Assembly (NCBI RefSeq): GCF_001879715.1
Contig: NZ_MNBW01000012.1
Span: 82,795-146,794 of the forward strand
Source of the DNA: Nioella nitratireducens
GTDB lineage: Bacteria > Pseudomonadota > Alphaproteobacteria > Rhodobacterales > Rhodobacteraceae
Direction of reading: 5' to 3'
DNA length: 64,000 nucleotides
The position numbers and the translations under genes are program-made. Positions 55,701-62,557 of this stretch are shown in pieces. Each line of letters opens with the position of its first letter. Positions within the stretch are counted from its first letter, which is position 1. The notes beneath the pieces were generated by a model. It ran no database searches. It was not told the DNA's origin and saw only the letters and a list, made by a program, of their open reading frames with translations.

Positions 55701-56144
55701 GGTGGGCTCGCCTATCCGGCACGCTGGCTGGCCCGGCGCCTCCGCTGGGAAATCGCCAAGCGGCGCGGCAAGACGGATGAGACCGGCGAGACGCCGCAAT
55801 TCCACAATGCGGCCATCGAAGCGGCCTTCCTTGAGGCGGTCGCCAACTACGCCCTGCGCCCGTGGGACGGGCCGATGACACTGTTCCGTCCGCCGCTGGT
55901 GGGCAAGTGGCAGGTGGCCGACGGACGGCTGATCAACTCGGAACGCGCCTACGTGACGCCGGACAATGACTGGACGCCCTACGCCCCCGCGATCGAGGTG
56001 ATCGAGGTGCCCGGCGACCACGATTCGATGGTGCTGGAGCCGAATGTCCGCGTCCTGGGTGCCCGCATGGCCCGCGTGATCGAGAGTGCCGACCGCGCCC
56101 GGCAGGTCGCGCAAGCGTGGGAGGGCAGTCATGCCGCCGAATGA
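49770..56144 (+). CDS. Type I polyketide synthase: KS-AT-KR-DH-like-ACP-TE
   Basis: 2124 aa. KS (about 12-430) has active Cys186 in QTACSTS and both His motifs (HGTGTWLGDP, KTNIGHLDTAAG). AT (about 548-860) has Ser645 in GHSMGE; IAAHS replaces the HAFH/YASH specificity motif, so malonyl use is likely but not certain. KR (about 1155-1360) has GGYGGIG near 1166, an IDD loop and Tyr1325 in VDYVAAN. A DH-like hotdog (about 1395-1570) follows the KR, which is unusual; its His1410 motif has one extra residue and the later D-x4-Q/H reads DLATG, so activity is doubtful. ACP Ser1783 is in DLGGHSL. TE has Ser1926 (GFSGGG), LLDTP and GDHDS. The start overlaps nothing; the stop overlaps the GT2 gene. Confidence 0.9.
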   Translation: MTRADLPPGIGENDIAIVGMAAHLPGADGVEAYWRNLRDGVESIRTLTRAELLAAGEAPHLVDRPDYVPAAAVLDGFERFDAEFFGLSPKEAAIMDPQHRQFLECAWEAMEQSGHVPSQTRGNIGVYAGCGMGSYFYFNVCSNRDLVDQTGMFLLRHTGNDKDFMATRASHVFDLRGPSINLQTACSTSLVATHYACQALLLGECDMALAGGATIEMPHGRGYLFKEGEILSPDGHCHAFDHRAQGTVFGSGAGCVVLRRAADAWADGDHIWAIIKGSAVNNDGADKAGYLAPSVGGQADAIAEAQALAGVNAGTIDYVECHGTGTWLGDPIEVAALTDAFRRTTDADGFCRIGSVKTNIGHLDTAAGVASLIKASLALHNRQIPPSLGFEKPNPAIGFDGSPFRVNDRLTDWPHTDHPARAGVNSLGVGGTNAHVVLEEAPKRAASEQSDWPFQLLCLSAKGKSALEGNAAALAAHLETHGQDDLAHDDLADMDLADVAWTLKEGRHGFDRRRVLVAETPADAAAALRENDPRRVFTHTVVSDNPDVTFMFPGGGAQYVNMGRDLYETEPVFADWMDQGLALLEPKLDFDIRALWLPEPGQETAAAARLTTPSVQLPLIMIVEYALAQLWISWGVLPKALIGHSMGENTAACLAGVMSFEDCIGLVHLRGTLMDSVEKGGMLTVALSPEALTPYLGGDLDLAVVNGPEMCVASGANAALDRLADRLTAEDIHCQRIAIDIAAHSRLLDPILDRFGAFLRSIDLHPPQIPVISNRTGRFLTADEATDPDYWVRHLRGAVRFADGLATLAETPTRVYLEVGPGKALTSLAGQHPAIDPNQTINTLRHPDDPTPDDAYFLATLGRIWAVGGSFDWGQYWGEATRNRVVLPTYAFQRVPYFIDRADPQAEASTDWLMREEDREKWAWKPVWRPTYAPCEVDVAGDLSDAEQETWLLFADETGLADRIASRLLQAGQTVTLVRPGDAFAREGEDYRLAPERGREGYDQLLRALAAEDRLPTRVAHLWLLTEGEHHRPGSSFFHRMQEQGFWSLFYLAQAWADEGTGPLHIDVFTNGAAKVRDEKLSQPEKSTVMGPVRVIPREFPALSVATLDMDRPDEAAALEELLSTPANRVAATRAGKRYEQGWRQTDLPTADALDIREGATVLLTGGYGGIGTSVAETLIRRHKARIVLVSRSGLPPRDRWQTLLKNAVPTDRTAARIRAVQRLEAAGGEVLPLAADVSNVEDMRAAIAEAERAFGPITGVIQGAGVIDDAPILAKSPASIEDVFTPKVHGTQVLDQLFPDGSLDWMVLFSSSSTATAPAGQVDYVAANDYLNAVAKARAGGKTRVLAIDWGIWSDVGMAAEAMRARQAEPPAPVAVDLPLLDQAGFDADGNRHFLADWTPQDRWVLDQHRTKAGDALLPGTGYLELVAEALQGQGEDRPFEISDLWFLSPLRSGDSQTTRLRLTLPRSDQGYGLRVESAPEGAGWTLNAEAEIRLMPMEAPAALDIPALEARMGPPEIAAPGRSLTSPQEAHLRFGPNWRVLRETRTGQGEGLARLSLDTPAPGYALPPGLVDLATGWAMALIEGYRNDVLWVPVSYASVKVHRALPAQILSYVRNAGSNRAGDQTASFDITLAAPDGTVCVEISGFTIRRLAGDIAFGAAPVAPPEQTGPRPLSPTEDRLRHNIAQGIRPEEGAEAFLRALASPLPQVVISSLDLPSLIAQAGQDKADAAPEAGFARPDLDSDFVTPEGAVEETLAGFWRELLGVSQVGAQDSFFDLGGHSLIAVRLFSMIKKTWSVEFPISVLFEAPTIRKIAALIGDRGDRAPDAPAQAEPARRFTHLVPMHQGEGGAKTPFFLVAGMFGNVLNLRHLAHLLGHDRPVYGLQARGLFGDAAPHRAIPEAARDYLAEIRAIQPEGPYLLGGFSGGGITAYEIAQQLRAAGEEVRGLILLDTPLPQRRPLGRADRLAIQMQELKSGGLAYPARWLARRLRWEIAKRRGKTDETGETPQFHNAAIEAAFLEAVANYALRPWDGPMTLFRPPLVGKWQVADGRLINSERAYVTPDNDWTPYAPAIEVIEVPGDHDSMVLEPNVRVLGARMARVIESADRARQVAQAWEGSHAAE

Positions 56145-57129
56145 TCCCAAGCTGCTGACCGTCATCCTCAACTGGCGCACCGCCGACATGACCCTGCGCG
56201 CGGCGCAAACCGCCCTGCGCGAAATGGAGGGGATCGCGGGCGAACTGATCCTTGTCGACAACAATTCTCAGGACGGCTCGTTCGAGCAGATGCGCCGCGT
56301 GGTCGCCGAACGGGGCTGGCCGCGCTGTCGCGTGCTCCAGTCTGGGCGGAATGGCGGCTTTGGCGCGGGCAACAATGTCGGGCTGCGCGCGGGCCTGTCG
56401 GATGGCAGCCGCCCCGATTATGTCTATATCCTGAACTCTGACGCCTTTCCCGATCCCGGCGCGATCCGGACGTTGCTGGACCATCTGCAAGCGCATCCCG
56501 AAACCGGTTTTGCGGGCAGCTACATTCACGGGCCGGATGACGAGCCGCACCTGACCACCTTCCGCTTTCCCACCATCGCCAGCGAATTCGAGGGCGCGGT
56601 CCGGCTTGGCCCGGTCAGCCGATGGCTGCGCAATCAGGCGGTGCCGGTGCCGATCCCCGACCATACCACGCGCGTCGACTGGCTGGCTGGCGCGAGCCTG
56701 ATGATGCGGCAGAGCGTGCTCGAAGAAATCGGCCTCTTCGATGAGACCTTCTTTCTCTACTTCGAGGAGACCGACCTTTGTCTTCGCGCGAAGGTTGCAG
56801 GCTATCCAACGGATTTTGTGCGGGAAAGTTCTGTTACCCATATCGGGTCTGCCTCAACCGGCATGAAGACCTGGCGCGCCGTTCCGGGCTACTGGTTCGA
56901 CTCGCGCCGGTATTACTTCGAGAAATCCCACGGGCGGTCCTATGCTGTTGCCGCCACCGCCGCGCATCTGGCAGGCGGCCTGCTGCACCGGCTGCGCTGT
57001 GCCCTGACGGGGCGCAAACCGGCCGATCCTCCGGGGTTCCTGCGCAATCTCATCTCTCACCAGTTCCGCAAGGCCCCGGTTCGGGCCAAAGCCGAGGCCG
57101 CCCCGGCCCCGCGCATGAATGGAGTGTAA
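56131..57129 (+). CDS. Family 2 glycosyltransferase (rhamnosyltransferase-like)
   Basis: 332 aa. The GT-A fold starts LTVILNWRTADMTLRAAQTAL, followed by ELILVDNNSQDGS. Then come GGFGAGNNVGLRAG and the metal-binding N-S-D in YILNSDAFPDPGAI. VDWLAGASLMMRQSVLEEIGLFDETFFLYFEETDLCLRAKVAG is the acceptor/catalytic block. The pattern matches dTDP-rhamnose-type transferases of the GT2 family. It starts 14 bp inside the PKS gene and ends 3 bp before the NRPS gene, so it belongs to the pathway and may glycosylate the product or a carrier lipid. There are no obvious membrane helices. Confidence 0.85.
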   Translation: MPPNDPKLLTVILNWRTADMTLRAAQTALREMEGIAGELILVDNNSQDGSFEQMRRVVAERGWPRCRVLQSGRNGGFGAGNNVGLRAGLSDGSRPDYVYILNSDAFPDPGAIRTLLDHLQAHPETGFAGSYIHGPDDEPHLTTFRFPTIASEFEGAVRLGPVSRWLRNQAVPVPIPDHTTRVDWLAGASLMMRQSVLEEIGLFDETFFLYFEETDLCLRAKVAGYPTDFVRESSVTHIGSASTGMKTWRAVPGYWFDSRRYYFEKSHGRSYAVAATAAHLAGGLLHRLRCALTGRKPADPPGFLRNLISHQFRKAPVRAKAEAAPAPRMNGV

Positions 57130-57132
57130 CCC

Positions 57133-60100
57133 ATGTCCCAATTCTCCTCGCTTATCATCGGTCACGACACGCTCGCGCTCAATTGCGCGCGGATGTTGGC
57201 GGCGGCGGGACAGCCGATCGCGGCGGTCGTGTCGCGTTGTCCGGAATTGCGCGCGTGGACCAAGGCGGAAGGGCTGCCGCTGATCGAGACGGGTGCTGAC
57301 CTGAAGGACCGCCTTCAAACCTTTGAATTCGATTACATCCTGTCCATTGCCAACCTTGATATTCTTCCCGATGACGTAGTGGCGCTGGCCCGCAACGGCG
57401 CGGTGAACTTCCACGACGGTCCGCTGCCCGCCTATGCCGGGCTGAACGCTCCGGTCTGGGCGCTGTTGAACGGCGAGACCAGCCATGGCGTCACATGGCA
57501 CCGGATCGGCGGCGGCATCGACGCGGGCAATATCCTTGCGCAGAAGATGATCGACATCGCGCCGGATGAAACCGCGCTGACGCTCAACACAAAGTGTTTC
57601 GCCGCCGGGCTGGAAAGCTTCGGCACCGTGATCGACGCGTTGGCCGCAGGGCAGGATCAGGGCACACCGCAGGATCAGTCGCAGCGCAGTTATTTCGCCC
57701 GCTCCGCCCGGCCAGAGGCGGCAGCGGTGATAGATTTTTCGCACAAAAGCAATGAGATCATTCGTCTTGTTCACGCTCTGGATCACGGCGATTATCCGAA
57801 CCCGATGGCTTGCCCAAAGCTCGCCACCGGTACGGAATATCTACTGATCGGCGGCGCCACCATGGCCAAGGCCGCCGGCACCCCGGGCGAGGTTCTGGAG
57901 GTCACGGGTGGCACCGCGACCATCGCTACGGCCGACGGGGCGGTGACGCTTGGCAAGGTTCGCGCGCTCGATGGGGCGCTGGTGATCCTTGCCGATCACC
58001 TGACGGCGGGGCTGGTGCTGCCGTCGCTTGACGATCCCGAGGCGCTGACGGATGCGATCGCCAAGGCCGCCCCGTCCGAACCGTTCTGGCGCAAGCGGCT
58101 GGCCGATGTCACCCCCGCCACATTCGCATTCCATCCCGGCGCGGGCACTGGTCGGGCCGCCTGTCCCGTCGATGCGCCCGCCGGGATGGACCCCGTGCAG
58201 ATTCTCGCCCGGTTCGCCTGCCTTGTGCTGCGCAAGGGCGAGGGCGTGGCGGTGGACCTTGCCTATGGGTTTGGCGCTGTCAGCCCGGTTTTGTGCCCAT
58301 GGGTGCCGGTCGCCATGACCCCCGAGGGCACATTGGCCGAGGCCGAAGCCCGTTTTGCCTCGACGCTGGAAGAGGCCCGCGCAAAAGGCCCCTTCGCTGC
58401 CGATCTGCCCGCGCGCATTCCCGGTCTTTCAGGGCTCGGCACCCCCGATTTCGCCATCGGGGCGCATCCCGTTCCCGGCGCGGCCCTGACCCTGTCGGAA
58501 GACGGCACGCAGCTTATGGCCGACCCCGCCCGCGTCTGCCCCGAGGGCTTGCAACTTTTCGCCGCGCGGCTGTCGCATGTGCTTCAGGCGGACCCGGCCA
58601 CGCCGGTCGCTGACCTCTCGATCCTGCCGGACGCGGAACGCCAGCGCCTGCTGGTCGAATGGAATGCCACGGAAACCACCTATGACCGTGACACCTGCAT
58701 TCACCAGATGTTCGAGGCTCAGGTGGCCCGGACCCCTGACGCCACCGCGCTGATCTTCGAAGGCGAAAGGCTGACCTATGCCGACCTCAACACTTGCGCC
58801 AATCGCGTCGCGCAGGTGCTGGCGCAAATGGGCGTGGGCCGGGGCGATCTGGTGGGCCTGCACATCCGCCGGTCCGCCGACCTGCTGGTGGGCGCGATGG
58901 CGATCCACAAGGCGGGCGGGGCCTATGTGCCGCTCGACCCGGATTATCCCTCCGACCGCATCGCGCTTTACGTCGAGGACAGCGGTGCGAAGGCGATCCT
59001 GACCGAGGCCGCCTTGACGGCCCATCTGCCGCCCCACAGGGCACAGGTGCTGGAAATCGACGCCGATCCCCGCATTGCCTCCGCCCCAAATTCCACACCC
59101 GACAGTGGCGTGACCTCGGATGATTTGGCCTACCTGATCTACACCTCCGGCTCTACAGGTCGGCCCAAGGGCGTGATGATCGAGCATCGCAATGTCTCGA
59201 ATTTCTTTACCGGCATGGACGCGCGGATCGACCATGAGGGCGGCGGCGTCTGGCTTGCGGTCACGAGCCTCAGTTTCGACATCTCGGTGTTGGAACTGTT
59301 CTGGACCCTCGCGCGCGGCTTTACCGTGGTGATCTCGGGCGATGAAAACCGCACGCTGGTCAGCAATGGCCGCATCGGCCAGACCGGCCGGGGCATGGAA
59401 TTCAGCCTCTTCTACTGGGGCAACGACGATGGTGTTGGGCGCGACAAATACACCATGCTGCTGGACGGTGCGACATTTGCCGACCAGAACGGGTTCTGCG
59501 CAGTCTGGACGCCCGAACGCCATTTCCACGCCTTTGGCGGCCCGTATCCGAACCCCTCTGTCACCGGCGCCGCCGTCGCTGCCGTGACCCGCAACCTGTC
59601 TGTGCGGGCGGGGTCTTGCGTCGCACCGCTGCACCACCCGGCCCGCATCGCCGAAGAATGGGCGGTGATCGACAACCTGACGAACGGGCGCGCGGCGCTT
59701 GGTATTGCCAGCGGTTGGCAACCCCATGATTTCGTGCTGCGCCCCGAGAACACACCGCCCGAAAACAAACCCGCCATGTTCAAGGCCATCGAGACCCTGC
59801 GCGCGCTTTGGCGCGGCGAAGAGGTCGCGTTTCCCATGGCCGACGGCACCATGCACCCCGTCCTGACCCAGCCGCGCCCGGTCTCGGAGGAACTGGCGAT
59901 CTGGGTCACCACGGCGGGCAACCCCGATACGTGGCGCGAAGCCGGAGAGATCGGCGCCAACGTCCTGACGCACCTTCTGGGGCAGTCGATTGACGAGGTG
60001 GGCGACAAGATCAAGCTCTACCATCAGGCGCTGCGCGCTGCGGGCCGCGACCCGGCGAACCACACCGTTACGCTGATGCTGCACTCCTACCTCGCCAAGG

Positions 60101-61704
60101 ACCGAGAGGAAGCCCGCGAGGTCGCGCGGGGACCGATGAAGGATTACCTGCGGTCGGCGGCGGGGCTGATCAAGCAATTCGCATGGGCCTTCCCGGCTTT
60201 CAAGAAACCCAAGGGCGTGTCGAACCCGATGCAGCTCGACCTCGGCGTGCTGTCGGAAGACGAGTTGGAGGCAATTCTCGATTTCGCGTTTGAGCGCTAT
60301 TTCAACGACTCCGGCCTTTTCGGCACGGTCGAAGACGCGCTGGATCGGGTCGAACAGCTCAAGCGGATCGGCGTCGATGAAATCGCCTGCCTGATCGACT
60401 ACGGGATCGAGCGTCAAAAGGTGCTGGACGGTCTGCGCCCGATTGCCGAGGTTTTGAAGCGCGCCAATGCGGGCGATGCGCTGGCCGAGGATGACTATTC
60501 CATCGCCGCGCAGATCGTCCGTCACGGTGTCACCCATATGCAATGCACGCCCTCCATGGCGCGGATGCTGGTCGGCAATGACGAGGCGCGGATGGCGCTG
60601 AAACGTGTGAACAACCTGATGATCGGGGGCGAAGCGCTGCCCGGTTCGCTGGTGGCGGAGCTTCAGGCCGCCACCGGCGCCCATATCGAAAACATGTATG
60701 GGCCCACGGAAACGACGATCTGGTCCACCACAGCCACCGCCACGGTGGGCGAGGCGATCGCCGGCATCGGAACGCCGCTTGCCAATACGCAGGTCTATGT
60801 TCTGGACGATGCGATGCAGCCGGTGCCCACCGGCGTTCCGGGCGAGCTGTATATCGGTGGCGAAGGCGTCGCGCGCGGGTACTGGCAGCGGCCCGACCTG
60901 ACGACCGAACGGTTTCTGCCCGATCCGTTCAGACCCGGAAACCGCCTCTACCGCACCGGCGACCTCGTGCGTTGGCGGGCCGATGGCGGGCTCGAGTTCC
61001 TTGGTCGCGCCGACCACCAGATCAAGCTGCGTGGCTATCGCATCGAACTGGGCGAGATCGAAAGCCGGATCGACACCCTCCACGGCGTGCGCCAGTCGGT
61101 CGTCATCCCGCGAGAGGACACCCCCGGCAACGTGCAGCTCGTGGCCTACTATATCGAGGCCGCGCCGGTAGACCCTGCCAGGATCCGCGACCATCTGGCC
61201 GCTGAGCTGCCCGCGCATATGGTGCCCGCCCATGTCGTGCGCATGGAGGCCTTTCCCCTCACACCCAACAAGAAGATCGACCGCAAGGCGCTGCCCGCCC
61301 CCAAGGCCCGCGCCACGAGCGCCAATGTCACCCCGATCACGCCGCAGGCCGGAACGGCTGGCAAGATCGCCGCGATCTGGACGAAAATCCTTGGGGTCGA
61401 GGGCATCGGTCCGCAGGATCATTTCTTTGATCTCGGCGGGCATTCCCTGCTGGCGGTGCAGGCCCATCGTGAGATCCGGGCCGCGCTTGGGGCCGATCGC
61501 CTGTCGATCACGGATATCTTCCGCTTCCCGGTGCTGTCCGGCTTGGCGGCCGAGGTCGATCGGCTGACCGGCGGCGAGACGCCCGCGCCCGAAACGCCCC
61601 CCTCTGCGGCCCCGGAAACGCGCGCCGGTGATCGGGCCGGTGATCGGGCCGAGGCCATGTCGCGCCGCCGCCAGATGCGTGCGGCCCGGACGGGACGGGG
61701 ATAA
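57133..61704 (+). CDS. NRPS: formyltransferase / C-like remnant / A domain split by luciferase-like monooxygenase / T
   Basis: 1523 aa. Residues 1-300: methionyl-tRNA-formyltransferase-like domain with catalytic Asn92, His94 and Asp130 intact. Residues 330-500: condensation-like C-lobe without H-H-x3-D-G. Residues 500-740: A domain start (LIYTSGSTGRPKG; A4 at SFDIS, Asp716). Residues about 753-1110: luciferase-like FMN monooxygenase (MEFSLFYWGND, CAVWTPERHFH, GRAALGIASGWQPHDF), inserted between A4 and A5. Then A5-A10 (MYGPTE, YRTGDL, GRADHQIKLRGYRIELGEIE, NKKIDR) and a T domain with Ser1438 in DLGGHSL. My hand alignment to PheA gives code D716 I717 L720 Q1137 M1163 G1165 M1188 I1196 W1197 K1381, nearly the glycine code. 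It has no TE. The LLM resembles the MupA/Atu3671 group, from memory. Confidence 0.85.
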   Translation: MSQFSSLIIGHDTLALNCARMLAAAGQPIAAVVSRCPELRAWTKAEGLPLIETGADLKDRLQTFEFDYILSIANLDILPDDVVALARNGAVNFHDGPLPAYAGLNAPVWALLNGETSHGVTWHRIGGGIDAGNILAQKMIDIAPDETALTLNTKCFAAGLESFGTVIDALAAGQDQGTPQDQSQRSYFARSARPEAAAVIDFSHKSNEIIRLVHALDHGDYPNPMACPKLATGTEYLLIGGATMAKAAGTPGEVLEVTGGTATIATADGAVTLGKVRALDGALVILADHLTAGLVLPSLDDPEALTDAIAKAAPSEPFWRKRLADVTPATFAFHPGAGTGRAACPVDAPAGMDPVQILARFACLVLRKGEGVAVDLAYGFGAVSPVLCPWVPVAMTPEGTLAEAEARFASTLEEARAKGPFAADLPARIPGLSGLGTPDFAIGAHPVPGAALTLSEDGTQLMADPARVCPEGLQLFAARLSHVLQADPATPVADLSILPDAERQRLLVEWNATETTYDRDTCIHQMFEAQVARTPDATALIFEGERLTYADLNTCANRVAQVLAQMGVGRGDLVGLHIRRSADLLVGAMAIHKAGGAYVPLDPDYPSDRIALYVEDSGAKAILTEAALTAHLPPHRAQVLEIDADPRIASAPNSTPDSGVTSDDLAYLIYTSGSTGRPKGVMIEHRNVSNFFTGMDARIDHEGGGVWLAVTSLSFDISVLELFWTLARGFTVVISGDENRTLVSNGRIGQTGRGMEFSLFYWGNDDGVGRDKYTMLLDGATFADQNGFCAVWTPERHFHAFGGPYPNPSVTGAAVAAVTRNLSVRAGSCVAPLHHPARIAEEWAVIDNLTNGRAALGIASGWQPHDFVLRPENTPPENKPAMFKAIETLRALWRGEEVAFPMADGTMHPVLTQPRPVSEELAIWVTTAGNPDTWREAGEIGANVLTHLLGQSIDEVGDKIKLYHQALRAAGRDPANHTVTLMLHSYLAKDREEAREVARGPMKDYLRSAAGLIKQFAWAFPAFKKPKGVSNPMQLDLGVLSEDELEAILDFAFERYFNDSGLFGTVEDALDRVEQLKRIGVDEIACLIDYGIERQKVLDGLRPIAEVLKRANAGDALAEDDYSIAAQIVRHGVTHMQCTPSMARMLVGNDEARMALKRVNNLMIGGEALPGSLVAELQAATGAHIENMYGPTETTIWSTTATATVGEAIAGIGTPLANTQVYVLDDAMQPVPTGVPGELYIGGEGVARGYWQRPDLTTERFLPDPFRPGNRLYRTGDLVRWRADGGLEFLGRADHQIKLRGYRIELGEIESRIDTLHGVRQSVVIPREDTPGNVQLVAYYIEAAPVDPARIRDHLAAELPAHMVPAHVVRMEAFPLTPNKKIDRKALPAPKARATSANVTPITPQAGTAGKIAAIWTKILGVEGIGPQDHFFDLGGHSLLAVQAHREIRAALGADRLSITDIFRFPVLSGLAAEVDRLTGGETPAPETPPSAAPETRAGDRAGDRAEAMSRRRQMRAARTGRG

Positions 61705-61709
61705 AGCGC

Positions 61710-62429
61710 ATGTTCAAGGAACTGGTAGACCACACCTGGCGCGGCGCCCGGATAGGCTTTGGCGAGGCACTGGCCAGCGATGGCCATGGCTTCTGGCCCG
61801 GCGAGGCCCCGGCCATGACCCGCGCCACACCGGCCCGGCAGGCCGAGTTTGCCGCGGGCCGTGCCGCCGCGCGTCAGGCCCTGCGCGCCATCGGCCTTGT
61901 GCCCTTTGCCATCCCGATGGGCCCGGACCGCGCCCCGATCTGGCCCTCGGGTGTGATCGGGTCGATCACCCATCATGACGGGCGCTGTCTGGCCGTCGCC
62001 GCGCGGCGTCAGGCGATGGCGGGCCTCGGGATCGACGTCGAACCATTGGCCCCGCTTGCGGCGGATCTCTGGGACGAGATTCTGCTGCCGGCAGAGCGGG
62101 CGTGGCTTTCGGGGCAGGCGGATGACCTGCAAGCGGTGCTGGCCCGTATGATTTTCGCCGCCAAAGAGGCAACCTACAAGGCGATTTACCCCCGCACGCG
62201 TCAGGTCGTGGGCTTTGACGCCATGCAGATCCGGCCCGATCCGGCCCGTGGCCGCTACACCGCGACCCTGACCCGCGCCTATGGCCCGCTGCCCTCTGGC
62301 GCGCGTCTGCAAGGGCAGTTGGCCTTTCGCGATGGCTTGATCTGCACGTTGATCGGCCTGCCAGTGGGCACGGCCCCCGCGGTCGATGCCGATGCGGAAA
62401 TGGATTGTTTCCACGCAATCGCAAGCTGA
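61710..62429 (+). CDS. 4'-phosphopantetheinyl transferase (EntD-like)
   Basis: 239 aa. Motifs are GVIGSITHHDGRCLAVA (P1/P2), GLGIDVEPLAP with the Mg-binding Asp-x-Glu, and FAAKEATYKAIYP with the conserved Lys-Glu. These place it in the EntD/Sfp-like group. It transfers phosphopantetheine from CoA to the ACP of the PKS and the T domain of the NRPS. It lies 5 bp after the NRPS gene and is the last gene of the tight cluster, a self-contained activation step. Confidence 0.92.
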   Translation: MFKELVDHTWRGARIGFGEALASDGHGFWPGEAPAMTRATPARQAEFAAGRAAARQALRAIGLVPFAIPMGPDRAPIWPSGVIGSITHHDGRCLAVAARRQAMAGLGIDVEPLAPLAADLWDEILLPAERAWLSGQADDLQAVLARMIFAAKEATYKAIYPRTRQVVGFDAMQIRPDPARGRYTATLTRAYGPLPSGARLQGQLAFRDGLICTLIGLPVGTAPAVDADAEMDCFHAIAS

Positions 62430-62557
62430 CGCGTGGAAATTTGCCCTGATTTTGCCTAGATTGAGGCGGAACCAAGGCAGCGCGGGGGCGACTGCCATGA
62501 TTTGGCCCGGTTTCCGGGCCGCGAGTTTTGACGCCCGCAGGCGGAACGTTTGCGGCG

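Noticed and set aside
58429..61467. 1012-codon antisense open frame inside the NRPS gene
   Set aside because: Same reason; the plus-strand frame carries every adenylation and monooxygenase motif.
49559..62429. PKS-NRPS cluster as a mobile island
   Set aside because: No integrase, IS, tRNA junction or direct repeat flanks it, and by eye base and codon use match the neighbours.
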